NCBI GenBank assembly: GCA_039809985.1
Contig: JBDHWC010000005.1
Location: 1-64,000, forward strand
Origin: JAICJJ01 sp039809985
GTDB lineage: Bacteria; Chloroflexota; Chloroflexia; Thermomicrobiales; UBA6265
Length of the DNA: 64,000 bases
Direction: 5' to 3'
The position numbers were made by a program, and so were the translations under genes. The notes under the pieces are model-generated. The model made no database searches. It worked only from the letters and a program-made list of their open reading frames with translations, and was not told the DNA's origin. This document shows positions 1 to 8,572 of the stretch, in pieces (positions within the stretch are counted from its first letter, which is position 1; each line of letters begins with the position of its first letter).

Positions 1-472
1 CGCCCCCGCCCCCGCCGCCGCCACCCCCGCCGCCGCCGCCCCCGCCGTTGCCTCCGCCGCCCCCGCCGTTGCCGGTCGGGGTTGAGGTGGCCGTCGCGGT
101 CGCCTTCGCCTTCGCTTCGGGGCCGAAGTCGCCATGGTGCCGGTGGTCGCCGCCGGAATCGTTCGCCTGCTGGCGGTGGTCGCCTCGGTCGTGCTGGTCG
201 TGTCGCTCCTGCCGCGCGGCCTGGCGGTCGGCCCGGTCGGCGCGCGCCTGCTGGCGGTCCGACCGGTGGCTCCGGTTGTGGTCACGCTGTCCGTCGCCTT
301 GCCCGGCCTTGTCCGTGCTCTTGTTTCCCCCGTCGTTGCGGCGGGCGGCGGTGCCGATGGCGGCAACCGCGGTTCCCGCGCCGACCATCGCCGAGAGGAG
401 CCGGGCGAGACTGCCGCGGCGACTGGGCGGCGCGGGCGCGGGCGTGATGGCGTGCTCGTCGCGCTCGGTCAT
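1..472 (-). CDS. Gly-rich exported protein, 3' truncated by window edge
   Basis: The frame opens at an ATG (472-470) and runs off the left end without a stop, so at least 157 residues are present. Visible order: a Pro/Ala-rich head with SRRGSLARLLSAMVGAG at about residues 17-33, which looks like a twin-arginine signal with a hydrophobic stretch; a very polar region with repeated Arg/Asp/His/Gln (DRQQARADRADRQAARQER, about 72-90); then an almost pure glycine tract, encoded by the C-rich start of the window. A GGGAGGG Shine-Dalgarno lies just upstream. A TAGACT -10-like box at 536-531 precedes the gene and overlaps the stop of the neighbouring oxidoreductase. The function is unknown; a secreted structural or surface protein is my inference. 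Confidence is good that it is coding, low on role. Confidence 0.6.
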   Translation of the reverse strand, partial: MTERDEHAITPAPAPPSRRGSLARLLSAMVGAGTAVAAIGTAARRNDGGNKSTDKAGQGDGQRDHNRSHRSDRQQARADRADRQAARQERHDQHDRGDHRQQANDSGGDHRHHGDFGPEAKAKATATATSTPTGNGGGGGGNGGGGGGGGGGGGGGG

Positions 473-533
473 CGCCGAGAACCCTCCCTCAGTACCGGCG
501 CGCGGCGGGACGGCGCAAGTGCTGCGTCGCAGT

Positions 534-1988
534 CTACACCCGTCCGGACGCCCGAAGAAGCCGTCGCAGGGCGTCTTCCGCGGCGAGGTGGCCGCCCATG
601 CCGTGGACCCCGCCGCCGGGCGGGACCGACGCGCTGCAGAGGCAAAGGCGCGGGTCGGGAGTCGCGTACGGGGAGGGGAGGGTCAGGTTCTGGCGCAGCA
701 GGCTGCGGAGGTCGCCGGTGCCGCCGTTGATCGCGCCGCCGACGAGGTTCGGATCGAGGGCTTCCAGTTCGCGCGGCGACCACGTGCGACGGGCAAGGAT
801 CCGGTCGCGGAACCCCGGCGCGAAGCGCTCAACCTGCGCCTCGATCCGGTCGGCCATGTCGACGTCGCAGCCGAGGGGGAGGTGGCAGTAGGCCCAGACC
901 GTCTGCCAGCCCGTGGGGGCGCGGGACGGGTCGACGATCGAGGGTTGGGCGAGGAGGACGAACGGGCGGCTCGGGACCCGGTCGCCGACCACGTCGCGCT
1001 CGCTCGCGGCGATCTCTTCCGCGCTGCCGCCGAGGTGAACGGTGCCCGCGTGTCGGCACGCCTCTGCCGTCCACGGGACCGGGCCTTCGATCGCCCAGTC
1101 GACCTTGAAGACGGCGGCTCCGTACCGGTGCCGCGTGAGGCGCTCCCGATCGGAGGTCGGCAGACGGTCGCCGGCGATGCGGGCGAGATCGCGCGGGGCG
1201 GTGTCGAACAGCAGGAGCGCGTCGGCGGGGAACGGGTCGAGGTCGACGATCTCCCGGTCGAGCACGATCTGGCCGCCGAGGCGGCGCAGGTGGGCGGCGA
1301 GGGCGTTGGCGAGCGCCTGCGAGCCGCCGGCGGCGAACGGCCAGCCGCCGACATGGGCGAGCAGCGCGAGGAGGAGGCCGTAGGCGGCAGAAGCGGGCGC
1401 GTCGAGTCGCAGGAACGAGTGGGCGGACAGCCCGGCGAAGAGGGCCCGCGCCGGCTCCGACTCGAAGTGCGCGTGCCAGAGCCCGGCGGCCGACCGCGCC
1501 CCGAGCCGTCCGAACCGAAGCAACGGGCCGAGATCGCGCGCCGGCCGGAGCGGGCGCAGGAGCCGCGGCAGGAGGAAGCCGGCTTCGGCGGCCAGCGGGA
1601 ACATCAGGCGAAGGTAGGCGTCCGCGTCCGGGCCGAGCCCGGCGGCAGTGGCGGCGAGCGACCGCTGGAGCACCGCGGCCCGACCGCCGTCGAGCGGGTG
1701 GGCCAGCGGGAACGGGGGGTGCAGCCAGCGGAGGCCGTGGTCGGCCAGCGGCAGGTGGGCGAAGGCGGGCGAGACGACGGCGAGCGGATGGACCGCCGCC
1801 CCGAGGTCGTGGACGAAGCCGGGCAGGGTGGCCGCCCCGGAGCGGAGCGCGCCGCCTACCTCCGGATCCCGCTCCCAGACGGTCACGGGCAGGCCGGCCT
1901 GGACGAGGCGAATCGCCGCCGCTAGGCCGTTCGGGCCCGCGCCGACCACGTGCGCCGGGAGCGTCGTTGGCGCGTCGTTGGCTCCCAA
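534..1988 (-). CDS. Phytoene dehydrogenase-like NAD(P)/FAD-dependent oxidoreductase
   Basis: About 484 residues. The N-terminus has the dinucleotide-binding motif VVGAGPNGLAAAIRLVQAG followed by the ERDPEVGG strand typical of phytoene dehydrogenase/carotene desaturase-like flavoproteins. The C-terminus has the second FAD signature, PPGGGVHGMGGHLAAEDALR. Family members oxidise or isomerise polyprenoid or other hydrophobic substrates; the substrate here cannot be read from sequence. No carotenoid synthesis gene lies next to it. I chose the TTG at 1988 because GAGAGG sits 8-9 nt upstream and it puts the Rossmann motif close to the N-terminus. An in-frame TTG at 2051 would add 21 residues. The stop overlaps the -10-like box used by the next leftward gene. 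Confidence 0.8.
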   Translation of the reverse strand: MGANDAPTTLPAHVVGAGPNGLAAAIRLVQAGLPVTVWERDPEVGGALRSGAATLPGFVHDLGAAVHPLAVVSPAFAHLPLADHGLRWLHPPFPLAHPLDGGRAAVLQRSLAATAAGLGPDADAYLRLMFPLAAEAGFLLPRLLRPLRPARDLGPLLRFGRLGARSAAGLWHAHFESEPARALFAGLSAHSFLRLDAPASAAYGLLLALLAHVGGWPFAAGGSQALANALAAHLRRLGGQIVLDREIVDLDPFPADALLLFDTAPRDLARIAGDRLPTSDRERLTRHRYGAAVFKVDWAIEGPVPWTAEACRHAGTVHLGGSAEEIAASERDVVGDRVPSRPFVLLAQPSIVDPSRAPTGWQTVWAYCHLPLGCDVDMADRIEAQVERFAPGFRDRILARRTWSPRELEALDPNLVGGAINGGTGDLRSLLRQNLTLPSPYATPDPRLCLCSASVPPGGGVHGMGGHLAAEDALRRLLRASGRV

Positions 1989-2112
1989 TCTCGTCGCCTC
2001 TCGCTGGTCGCGGCCCGGGCGACCGTCGGCCGGTTCGTGCACGCGTGGCAAGACCCGTGACCGACGGGTGCGGGCAAAGGGTACCGATGGAACCCTTCCC
2101 GCGTTTCGTGCG

Positions 2113-2118
2113 TATAGT
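2113..2118 (+). promoter_or_regulatory. Candidate -10 box for the LPxTG protein
   Basis: TATAGT lies about 85 nt before the ATG of the LPSTG protein, in the only non-coding stretch ahead of it. No good -35 is seen. It resembles the TA(T/G)ACT boxes found upstream of many other genes in the window. Confidence 0.4.
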
Positions 2119-2203
2119 CGGGTGGCAGGACGGCACGCGGGGACCGTCGGCGACGACGCGACCGCCGTGCCAGACGCGGGACGGAGCAGGGAGAGGGATG
2201 GCG

Positions 2204-2752
2204 ATGACGCGCACGCAACTGACCGCGCTGACGACGGCGGCGGTGATCGGCCTCGGCCTCGCGGGGGCGCACGGCGCCGCCGCCCAGGACGGCCAGATGG
2301 TGGTCATCGCGAACGACGGTGTCTCGCAGTCGAGCAACGCCGCCGGGGCGTCGAACGTGGTGCCGGTTCGCCCGGTCCGCTCGGAGGCGCAGCGAGACCA
2401 CGGAGCGAACAAGGCCCAGAACAGCGCGGACCGCGCCGCCCGACAGGCGAACAACAGCGGCGGCGACTCCGGCGCCACGGGCGCCGCGCCCGCCGACGGC
2501 TACAACGCCGGCGGGTGGGACGGGCAGGGCAGCGGCACGGACGCCGCGCCGATGGACGACTACTCGGGCGCGCCGGTCGAGGCCGCCCCGAGCGACACGA
2601 CGACCTCCGGGCAGGGAACCGTCGTCGTGGCGCTGCCGTCCACCGGCATCGGCGACGAGTCCGGCTACGGCGCGGCGCTCGGCCTCGGGGCGCTGGCGGC
2701 GATCGCCGCGGCTGCCGCGGTCGCCGCTCGCCGCGTTCGGATCGTCGGCTAG
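2204..2752 (+). CDS. Secreted protein with LPxTG-type sorting signal
   Basis: 182 residues, no family recognised. In order: a signal peptide (MTRTQLTALTTAAVIGLGLAG, cleavage probably after GAAA before QDGQ); a low-complexity region rich in Asn, Ala, Gly, Asp and Ser; then a textbook sortase signal of LPSTG, a hydrophobic helix of about 20 residues (GALAAIAAAAAVAA) and a short basic tail (RRVRIVG). This predicts export by Sec and covalent or membrane anchoring at the cell surface. No sortase gene is in the window. ATG 2204 is preferred over ATG 2198 because GGGAGAGGG ends at 2197, 6 nt before 2204 and directly against 2198. A hairpin terminator follows the stop, so it is probably monocistronic. 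Confidence 0.75.
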   Translation: MTRTQLTALTTAAVIGLGLAGAHGAAAQDGQMVVIANDGVSQSSNAAGASNVVPVRPVRSEAQRDHGANKAQNSADRAARQANNSGGDSGATGAAPADGYNAGGWDGQGSGTDAAPMDDYSGAPVEAAPSDTTTSGQGTVVVALPSTGIGDESGYGAALGLGALAAIAAAAAVAARRVRIVG

Positions 2753-2780
2753 GCACGCACCCCGCGTTTCGGCGCTCGCG

Positions 2781-2812
2781 CGGGCGGCAGAGGGGCGACC
2801 CCCTGCCGCCCG
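2781..2812 (+). terminator. Hairpin terminator after the LPxTG gene
   Basis: CGGGCGGCAG at 2781-2790 pairs with CTGCCGCCCG at 2803-2812. The loop contains GGGG/CCCC that can extend the stem past one bulged A. A short T-rich run follows (TTCGCGTTTCC). Confidence 0.7.
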
Positions 2813-2867
2813 TTCGCGTTTCCCCGGCAAACGGCAGCCGTGCCGGTTCGCCAGCGAATCTCGTCGG

Positions 2868-2896
2868 TTGACAGAGCAATCGAAGGTTCTTAGAAT
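2868..2896 (+). promoter_or_regulatory. Sigma-70-type promoter of the heme operon
   Basis: TTGACA (2868-2873), a 17-bp spacer, then TAGAAT (2891-2896): close to the sigma-70 consensus. It sits in an unusually AT-rich patch (about 2870-2950) about 120 nt upstream of the hemCD start, giving a leader of roughly 120 nt. Confidence 0.8.
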
Positions 2897-3024
2897 GCTT
2901 GGTGTCTCCAAGTTTTACATAGAATTGAAGGGATTGCGGAATTTCTGATGGCAGTGACCGGGCGGCATTCCCAGCAGGCTGGGTGGCGGTCGGTGCCGAC
3001 CCGTCGCGCGGTCGGGGTGCGCTG

Positions 3025-4806
3025 ATGCCAGAGTGCCCGCGATTGCGCCTCGGAACCCGCGGCAGCGCCTTGGCGCTGGTCCAGACCGAGCTGGTCGCCC
3101 GGCGGCTGCAGGCTGCCATCCCCGGCATCGCCATCGACACCGTCGTGGTGCGGACCGAAGGCGACACCGACAAGACGACGCCGCTGACGGTGCTCGGCGG
3201 GCGCGGGGTGTTCACCTCCGGTCCGGAAGCCGCCCTCCTGAGCGGCGAAGTCGACGCGGCCGTGCACTCGGCGAAGGACCTGCCGACCCGTCTGCCGGAG
3301 GGATGTTCGCTGGCGGCGTTTCCGGAGAGGGCGGACCCGGGCGACGTCTTCGTCTCGCGGCACGGGCTCGGGCTGGACCGATTGCCCCCGAACCCCGTCA
3401 TCGGCACGTCGTCGCGTCGGCGCGAGGTGCAAGTGCGGGCCGCCCGCCCCGACGCCGTCATCGTCGATCTGCGCGGCAACATCGACACCCGGCTGCGCCG
3501 TGCCCTCGACGAGGCGCGCTACGACGGCGTGGTGCTGGCCGCCGCCGGTCTCGAGCGGATGGGCTGGGCGAGCCGGATCACCGAGCGGCTGTCGGTCGAC
3601 CGCTTCGTGCCTTCCCCGGCGCAGGGGGCGCTGGCGGTCGAGGTCCGGGCCGACGACGAGGCGAGCGGCGCGATGGTCGCCGCGATCGACGACCCGTTGG
3701 CCCGGCTGCCGGTGCTGGCCGAGCGGGCCTTCCTGCGCGCGCTCGGGGCCGGCTGCGCGATCCCGGTCGGGGCACTGGCGACGTGGGACGGCGGAAACCT
3801 GGTCCTGCGGGCGATGCTGGCCGAGGAGGACGGCACGTCGGCCATCTGGGAGCGATTCCGTCTCGACCGGGCCGAGCCGGAGGCGCACGCGGCAGAGATC
3901 GCGCTGCGGATGCGCGAGCGGACGGCCCGCGCGGCGCGCGCCTTCCCGGTGACCGGAGAGACGTCATCGGCCGAGGCCCCCGCGCGGGTGCTGGTGACGC
4001 GACCGGCCGGGCAAGCGACGGCGCTCGGCGACGCGCTGCGGCGGGTCGGCGCGGTGCCGGTGTTCTGTCCGACGATCGAGATCGGCGACCCCGTTGACTG
4101 GGCCGACCTCGACGGTGCCCTGCGGTCGGCAAGCGCGGGCGCGTTCGACTGGGTGGTGCTGACGAGCGCGAACGCCGTGCAGCGGGTGACCCAGCGGCTG
4201 GCGGCACTCGGACTGCCGCACCTCGGGTCGGCTCGACTGGCGGCGGTCGGGGAGGTGACGGCGGCGGCGCTGGCCACCGCGGGGCTCGCCGTCGAGCTGG
4301 TTCCGGATCGGCAGGACGCCGAAGGACTGGCGGCGGCGATGCGCGCGCGCGGCATGAGCGGGCAGCGCGTGCTCTATCCGCACGGGTCGCTGGCGCGCGA
4401 GACGCTGCCGAGCCTGCTTGCCGCTGCGGGGGCGACGGTCACGGCGGTCGAGGCCTATCGAACGGTGCCGGTCACGAGGATTGCCGACGACGTGCTGGCA
4501 GCGTTCCGGCGCGGCGAGATCGACGTGCTGACGTTCGCCTCCCCGTCCAGCGTCGAGGGCTTGGCGAACGGGCTCGAAGGCGAGGTGACGCATGTCGAGG
4601 CCCTGCCGGCGGTGTGCGTCGGCGAAGTGACGGCCGCCGCGGCGCGGGCGGCCGGGTTCCGGAGCGTGGTGGTCGCCCGCCGGCCCTCGGCCAACGCGGT
4701 GGCGGACGCCGTGGCAGCGGTGCTGGCCGCGGGCGGCGAGCCGGGGCGGCTGGATGGTTCGCGGACGGGGTTGGTGGCGTCGGGACGGGCAGGGGGTGGA
4801 TCGTGA
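3025..4806 (+). CDS. hemCD: Fused hydroxymethylbilane synthase / uroporphyrinogen-III synthase
   Basis: 593 residues in one frame. Residues about 1-310 are HemC: LRLGTRGSALALVQ at the N-terminus, VHSAKDLPT, SSRRRE, LRGNIDTRL, and GAGCAIPVG with Cys244 as the dipyrromethane cofactor attachment site. Residues about 320-590 are HemD, beginning ARVLVTRPAGQATALGDALR. HemC polymerises four porphobilinogens; HemD closes the product to uroporphyrinogen III, so the fusion would pass the unstable intermediate directly. I use ATG 3025 because it places the GTRGSALA motif at the expected distance; an upstream GTG (2983) gives only unconserved residues. The stop overlaps the GTG of hemB by 4 nt, so the two are translationally coupled. 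Confidence 0.93.
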   Translation: MPECPRLRLGTRGSALALVQTELVARRLQAAIPGIAIDTVVVRTEGDTDKTTPLTVLGGRGVFTSGPEAALLSGEVDAAVHSAKDLPTRLPEGCSLAAFPERADPGDVFVSRHGLGLDRLPPNPVIGTSSRRREVQVRAARPDAVIVDLRGNIDTRLRRALDEARYDGVVLAAAGLERMGWASRITERLSVDRFVPSPAQGALAVEVRADDEASGAMVAAIDDPLARLPVLAERAFLRALGAGCAIPVGALATWDGGNLVLRAMLAEEDGTSAIWERFRLDRAEPEAHAAEIALRMRERTARAARAFPVTGETSSAEAPARVLVTRPAGQATALGDALRRVGAVPVFCPTIEIGDPVDWADLDGALRSASAGAFDWVVLTSANAVQRVTQRLAALGLPHLGSARLAAVGEVTAAALATAGLAVELVPDRQDAEGLAAAMRARGMSGQRVLYPHGSLARETLPSLLAAAGATVTAVEAYRTVPVTRIADDVLAAFRRGEIDVLTFASPSSVEGLANGLEGEVTHVEALPAVCVGEVTAAAARAAGFRSVVVARRPSANAVADAVAAVLAAGGEPGRLDGSRTGLVASGRAGGGS

Positions 4807-5852
4807 GCAAGTTCGACGACGCGGTGGTGGTTCCGTCGTTCCGGCGGATGCGGCGGCTGCGGCGGACGGAGCCGATCCGGCGGCTGGTGCGCGAGACGCA
4901 GCTGAGCGCCCGCGACTTCATCTTCCCGCTGTTCATCACCCACGGGCAGGGGGTGCGGCATCCGATCGTCTCGATGCCGGGCCAGTTCCAGCTCTCGGTC
5001 GACGAACTGCCGCGCGAGCTGGACGAGCTGCGGCAGCTCGGCATCGGCGCAGTGCTGCTGTTCGGCATCCCCGAGGAGAAGGACCGCGTCGGGAGCGGGG
5101 CCTACGATCCCGAGGGGCCGGTGCAGCGGGCGGTGCGGGCGATCAAGGCCGAGGCCCCGGACATCGTGACGATCACCGACGTCTGCGGCTGCGAGTACAC
5201 CGACCACGGGCACTGCGGCATCCTCGACGGCTGCGAGGTCGACAACGACCTGACGCTCGGGCTGCTGGCGCGGACGGCGGTCAGCCACGCCGAGGCCGGG
5301 GCGGACATCGTCGCCCCGTCGGACATGATGGACGGCCGGGTGGCGGCGATCCGGGCGGCGCTCGACGCGGCCGGGTTCCTCAACACCCCGATCATGTCGT
5401 ACGCCGTGAAGTACGCCTCCGCCTTCTACGGGCCGTTCCGCGAGGCCGCGGCGAGCATGCCGGCCTTCGGCGACCGGCGTTCGCACCAGATGGACCCGGC
5501 CAACGCGCGGGAGGCGCTGACCGAGATCGCGACCGATCTCGAGGAGGGGGCCGACCTTGTGATCGTCAAGCCGGCCCTGCCGTACCTCGACGTGGTGCGG
5601 ATGGCGCGCGACGCCTTCGACGTCCCGATCGTCGCCTACAACGTCTCGGGCGAGTACGCGATGATCAAGGCGGCGGCGCAGCTCGGCTGGATCGACGAGC
5701 GGCGGGTGACGCTGGAGACGCTGACCTCGATCCGGCGGGCCGGCGCGGGCCGGATCATCACCTACCATGCGAAGGAGGCGGCCCGCTGGCTGAGCGAGGA
5801 CGCGGCCCAGACGCCGCGCTCGATCTCGGTCCTGCGCGAGTTCGAGGCCTAG
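4803..5852 (+). CDS. hemB: Delta-aminolevulinic acid dehydratase (porphobilinogen synthase)
   Basis: 349 residues. Condenses two 5-aminolevulinate molecules to porphobilinogen in heme synthesis. The Schiff-base lysines are visible: Lys203 in YAVKYASAFYGPFREA and Lys256 in LVIVKPALPYLD. The active-site zinc ligands are Cys128, Cys130 and Cys138 in the CGCEYTDHGHCG segment, so this is the zinc-dependent rather than the Asp-rich magnesium type. The GTG start at 4803 overlaps the hemCD stop, and a GGGGGTGGA ribosome site lies in the end of hemCD. Gene order C/D-B-E follows pathway logic. Confidence 0.95.
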   Translation: MSKFDDAVVVPSFRRMRRLRRTEPIRRLVRETQLSARDFIFPLFITHGQGVRHPIVSMPGQFQLSVDELPRELDELRQLGIGAVLLFGIPEEKDRVGSGAYDPEGPVQRAVRAIKAEAPDIVTITDVCGCEYTDHGHCGILDGCEVDNDLTLGLLARTAVSHAEAGADIVAPSDMMDGRVAAIRAALDAAGFLNTPIMSYAVKYASAFYGPFREAAASMPAFGDRRSHQMDPANAREALTEIATDLEEGADLVIVKPALPYLDVVRMARDAFDVPIVAYNVSGEYAMIKAAAQLGWIDERRVTLETLTSIRRAGAGRIITYHAKEAARWLSEDAAQTPRSISVLREFEA

Positions 5853-5973
5853 CGACGGGGAGTCAGACGACGAGTGGCGGCTGCGAGGGGCTGATGCCGA
5901 CGCACGAACCCGTTCCAGCGCGCGGGACGGCACCGGCTCACCGGCCGGATCGTGCCGGCGCGCCCGCTCCGGC

Positions 5974-7059
5974 GTGATCGATCGCCTCCTCGATCCAGAC
6001 TCAGTGCCGACGTTGAGCGGTCGGCAGCGGATGGTGCGCGCGCTGCACCTGAGCGAGGTCGACGCGACGCCGGTCTGGTTCATGCGGCAGGCCGGTCGCT
6101 GTCTGCCGGAGTACCGGGCGCTGCGCGAGAAGCACGACTTCATGGCGGTCGCCACCACGCCCGAGCTGGCGGCGCGGGCCACCCTGATGCCGGTCGAGCG
6201 GCTCGGCGTCGACGCGGCGGTGCTCTTCGCCGACATCATGCTGCCGCTGGCCGGAATGGGCGTGCCGTTCGCGATCACGCCGGGGGCCGGGCCGGTGATT
6301 CCGAACCCGATCCGGACCGAGGCCGACATCGACCGTCTGCGGGTGGCCGACCCCGAGGAGTCGACTCCCTACGTGCTCGAGGCGCTGCGGCTGCTGCGGG
6401 GCGAGCTGGGGACACGAACCGCGCTGCTCGGCTTTGCCGGCGCACCGTTCACGCTCGCCTGCTACCTCGTGGAAGGCAGGGCGTCGCGGGAGTACCCGCG
6501 GGCCAAGGCGATGATGTACGGCGAGCCGAGGCTCTGGCACCGGCTGATGACGGTTCTGACCGAGACGACGATCCGGTACCTGCGGGCGCAGGCGGCAGCG
6601 GGTGCCGACGCGGTGCAGGTGTTCGACTCGTGGCTCGGGCTGCTCGGGCCGCGCCACTACCGCGCGCTGGTGCTGCCCCACACGTCGCGCATCTTCGCCG
6701 AGTTGCGGGGACTGGTGCCGACGATTCACTTCAGCACCGGCACCTCGACGCTGCTGCCCCTGATCGCGCAGTCGGGCTGCGACGCGGTCAGCATCGACTG
6801 GCGGATGCCGATCGACGAGGCGTGGTCGCATCTGCGGACGACGCAGGCCATCCAGGGCAACCTCGACCCTGCCGTCCTGCTGGCCGGCGACCGGGTCGCC
6901 CTCGACGCGGCGACCGAGGTGCTGCGGCTCGTCGGCGGCCGGCCGGGACACATTTTCAACCTCGGCCACGGCGTCCTGCCGGAGACCGACCCCGACGTGC
7001 TGCGGCAGGTCGTCGAGGTGGTGCACGCGTGGGATCGCGACGCGGTGCGCGACGACTGA
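5974..7059 (+). CDS. hemE: Uroporphyrinogen decarboxylase
   Basis: About 361 residues. Removes the four acetate carboxyls of uroporphyrinogen III to give coproporphyrinogen III. The signature PVWFMRQAGRCLPEYR is at about residues 33-48; downstream FADIMLPLAGMGVPF, CYLVEG, FDSWLG and the C-terminal GHIFNLGHGVLPETDPD match the family. A GTG at 5974 was chosen; ATG 6031 would cut into the conserved region. It lies 121 bp after hemB on the same strand with no hairpin between, so it is likely in the heme operon. Confidence 0.94.
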   Translation: MIDRLLDPDSVPTLSGRQRMVRALHLSEVDATPVWFMRQAGRCLPEYRALREKHDFMAVATTPELAARATLMPVERLGVDAAVLFADIMLPLAGMGVPFAITPGAGPVIPNPIRTEADIDRLRVADPEESTPYVLEALRLLRGELGTRTALLGFAGAPFTLACYLVEGRASREYPRAKAMMYGEPRLWHRLMTVLTETTIRYLRAQAAAGADAVQVFDSWLGLLGPRHYRALVLPHTSRIFAELRGLVPTIHFSTGTSTLLPLIAQSGCDAVSIDWRMPIDEAWSHLRTTQAIQGNLDPAVLLAGDRVALDAATEVLRLVGGRPGHIFNLGHGVLPETDPDVLRQVVEVVHAWDRDAVRDD

Positions 7060-7086
7060 CGCGCCGGGGCCGGCCCGGCGACGGGC

Positions 7087-7092
7087 GTATAC
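7087..7092 (+). promoter_or_regulatory. Candidate -10 box (TATACT)
   Basis: TATACT in the short gap between hemE and the small charged protein, about 47 nt before that ATG. No clear -35. Same hexamer as the better-supported promoters at 29121 and 35575. Confidence 0.45.
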
Positions 7093-7138
7093 TCCCGCGC
7101 GCGAGTTGCTGCGACTCCAGACGGGGAGGGTACGGGCG

Positions 7139-7492
7139 ATGGCGGACGATCGGGAACAGGGCGGCGCGGACGACGACAGTGTCTCGTGGCGCGAGGTGCT
7201 CAAGGTGCTGCAGATGGGGCAGTCGGTGGAGATCAAGATCGGCGACGACCAGGAGTTCAAGCGCCGACAGCGCCAGATCGAGCGTCGGGCCGAGAAGCAG
7301 GGGATCCCGCTGGTGATCACCCGCGAGGTGGGCGCGATGCGCCTCTCGCTGGCTCAGGCCGCCCCGGCGGCGACGGCTCCCGCCGAGCGACCGGAGCGAC
7401 CGGAGCGAGCCGACCGTCCTGAGCGACCCGAGCGGCCGGACCGGGAGGAACGGCGGGCGCAGCGCCGGGCAGAGCGGGCGGCGCAGGGGTAG
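7139..7492 (+). CDS. Small highly charged protein with Glu-Arg-Pro repeats
   Basis: 117 residues; family not recognised. Residues about 15-75 could be a small folded domain (SWREVLKVLQMGQSVEIKIG, QRQIERRAEKQGIPLVITRE). The tail is a low-complexity run of Glu/Arg/Pro/Asp repeats (ERPERPERADRPERPERPD) and ends EERRAQRRAERAAQG. Start ATG 7139 has GGGGAGGG about 10 nt upstream; an upstream in-frame start at 7106 has none. A role cannot be assigned; the charged tail could bind RNA or a partner, which is inference. A convergent hairpin follows. Confidence 0.65.
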   Translation: MADDREQGGADDDSVSWREVLKVLQMGQSVEIKIGDDQEFKRRQRQIERRAEKQGIPLVITREVGAMRLSLAQAAPAATAPAERPERPERADRPERPERPDREERRAQRRAERAAQG

Positions 7493-7528
7493 GGGGCAGT
7501 CCCTCCGACACCGAGAGACTTTAGGGGG

Positions 7529-7562
7529 CCGAGGCGCGCCGTCTGGGACGGTCGCGCCTCGG
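7529..7562. terminator. Bidirectional hairpin between the charged protein and purU
   Basis: CCGAGGCGCG (7529-7538) pairs with CGCGCCTCGG (7553-7562); inside, CCGTC pairs with GACGG around a TGG loop with one bulged T. It lies between convergent stops. Confidence 0.7.
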
Positions 7563-7583
7563 TCCGTGCGTTAGTGCGCGGCG

Positions 7584-8459
7584 TCAGGCGAAGACGATCG
7601 TGCGGTTGCCGTCGACGATGACCCGGTCCTCGACGTGCCAGGCAACGGCCCGGGCCAGCACCGCCCGTTCGATCTGGCGGCTGATCCGGCGGAGGTCGGC
7701 GGTGGTGTCGCGGTGGTCGACGCGGCGCACGTCCTGCTCGATGATCGGGCCGGCGTCGAGGTCGGCGGTCACGTAGTGGGCGGTCGCGCCGATCAGCTTG
7801 ACGCCGCGGGCGTGGGCTTGGGCGAACGGGCGCGCCCCGGCGAACGCGGGCAGGAAGGAATGGTGGATGTTGATCGCCCGGTTCTGCCAGCGGGCGACGA
7901 AGGCCGGGGAGACGATCTGCATGTAGCGGGCGAGGACGACGAGGTCGATGTCGGCCTCGCGCAGGAGTCGTTCCTGCTCGACCTCGGCCCGTGCCTTCGT
8001 CGCCGTCTCGACCGGCACGCAGTGGAAGGGGATGCCCCACGCCGCGGCGGCCTCGCCGAGCTCCGGGTGGTTGCCGATCACGACCGGAATCTCCGCCCGC
8101 AGGTCGCCGGCGCGTCGCTGCCAGAGCAGTTCCAGCAGGCAGTGCTCCTCGCGCGAGACGAGGATGCCGATGCGCGGCAACTGGTTGGCGGCGACGAACC
8201 GGGCCTCCATGCCCCAGGCGTCGGCGGTCGGATTGAACGCCCGGCGCAAGTCGTCGATCCGCTCGCCGAGCCGGGGCAGGTCGAATTCCACCCGGAGGAA
8301 GAAGCGGCCTCCTTCCGGGTCGGTGGTGTGCTGGTCGGAATGGACGATGTTCGCCCCATGCTCGAACAGGAAGCGCGAGACCGCGGCGATGATGCCGGGC
8401 TGGTCGGCGCAGCGGACGACGAGCCGGCCGTGGTCGGCGGTCGGGGCGAGGCGGCTCAC
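7584..8459 (-). CDS. purU: Formyltetrahydrofolate deformylase
   Basis: 291 residues. Hydrolyses 10-formyl-THF to formate and THF, balancing one-carbon pools and supplying formate. An ACT domain occupies about residues 10-90 (GRLVVRCADQPGIIAAVSRF). The formyltransferase-like catalytic domain follows, with RAINIHHSFLPAFAGA (catalytic Asn and His), GATAHYV and DAGPIIEQD (catalytic Asp). The GTG at 8459 gives the normal PurU length; earlier in-frame starts add about 85 unconserved residues. Its promoter is visible upstream (8543-8572). Confidence 0.93.
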   Translation of the reverse strand: MSRLAPTADHGRLVVRCADQPGIIAAVSRFLFEHGANIVHSDQHTTDPEGGRFFLRVEFDLPRLGERIDDLRRAFNPTADAWGMEARFVAANQLPRIGILVSREEHCLLELLWQRRAGDLRAEIPVVIGNHPELGEAAAAWGIPFHCVPVETATKARAEVEQERLLREADIDLVVLARYMQIVSPAFVARWQNRAINIHHSFLPAFAGARPFAQAHARGVKLIGATAHYVTADLDAGPIIEQDVRRVDHRDTTADLRRISRQIERAVLARAVAWHVEDRVIVDGNRTIVFA

Positions 8460-8542
8460 GCGGCGGCGACCGTCGCAGGGACGCAGGGAAGGGGCACGGC
8501 CGGTCCTTTTCGCTATGCGATGCGCGGTTGAAGTGACGGCTG

Positions 8543-8572
8543 AGGATAGGCGCGTTGATCGCGGGGCGTCAA
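8543..8572 (-). promoter_or_regulatory. Promoter of purU
   Basis: On the minus strand TTGACG (8572-8567), an 18-bp spacer and TATCCT (8548-8543). It lies about 85 nt upstream of the purU GTG and in the divergent gap with the J-domain gene. Confidence 0.65.

Noticed and set aside
48..1925. 625-aa plus-strand open frame
   Set aside because: Antisense to the FAD oxidoreductase and the Gly-rich gene; composition is a GC-skew shadow with no domain.
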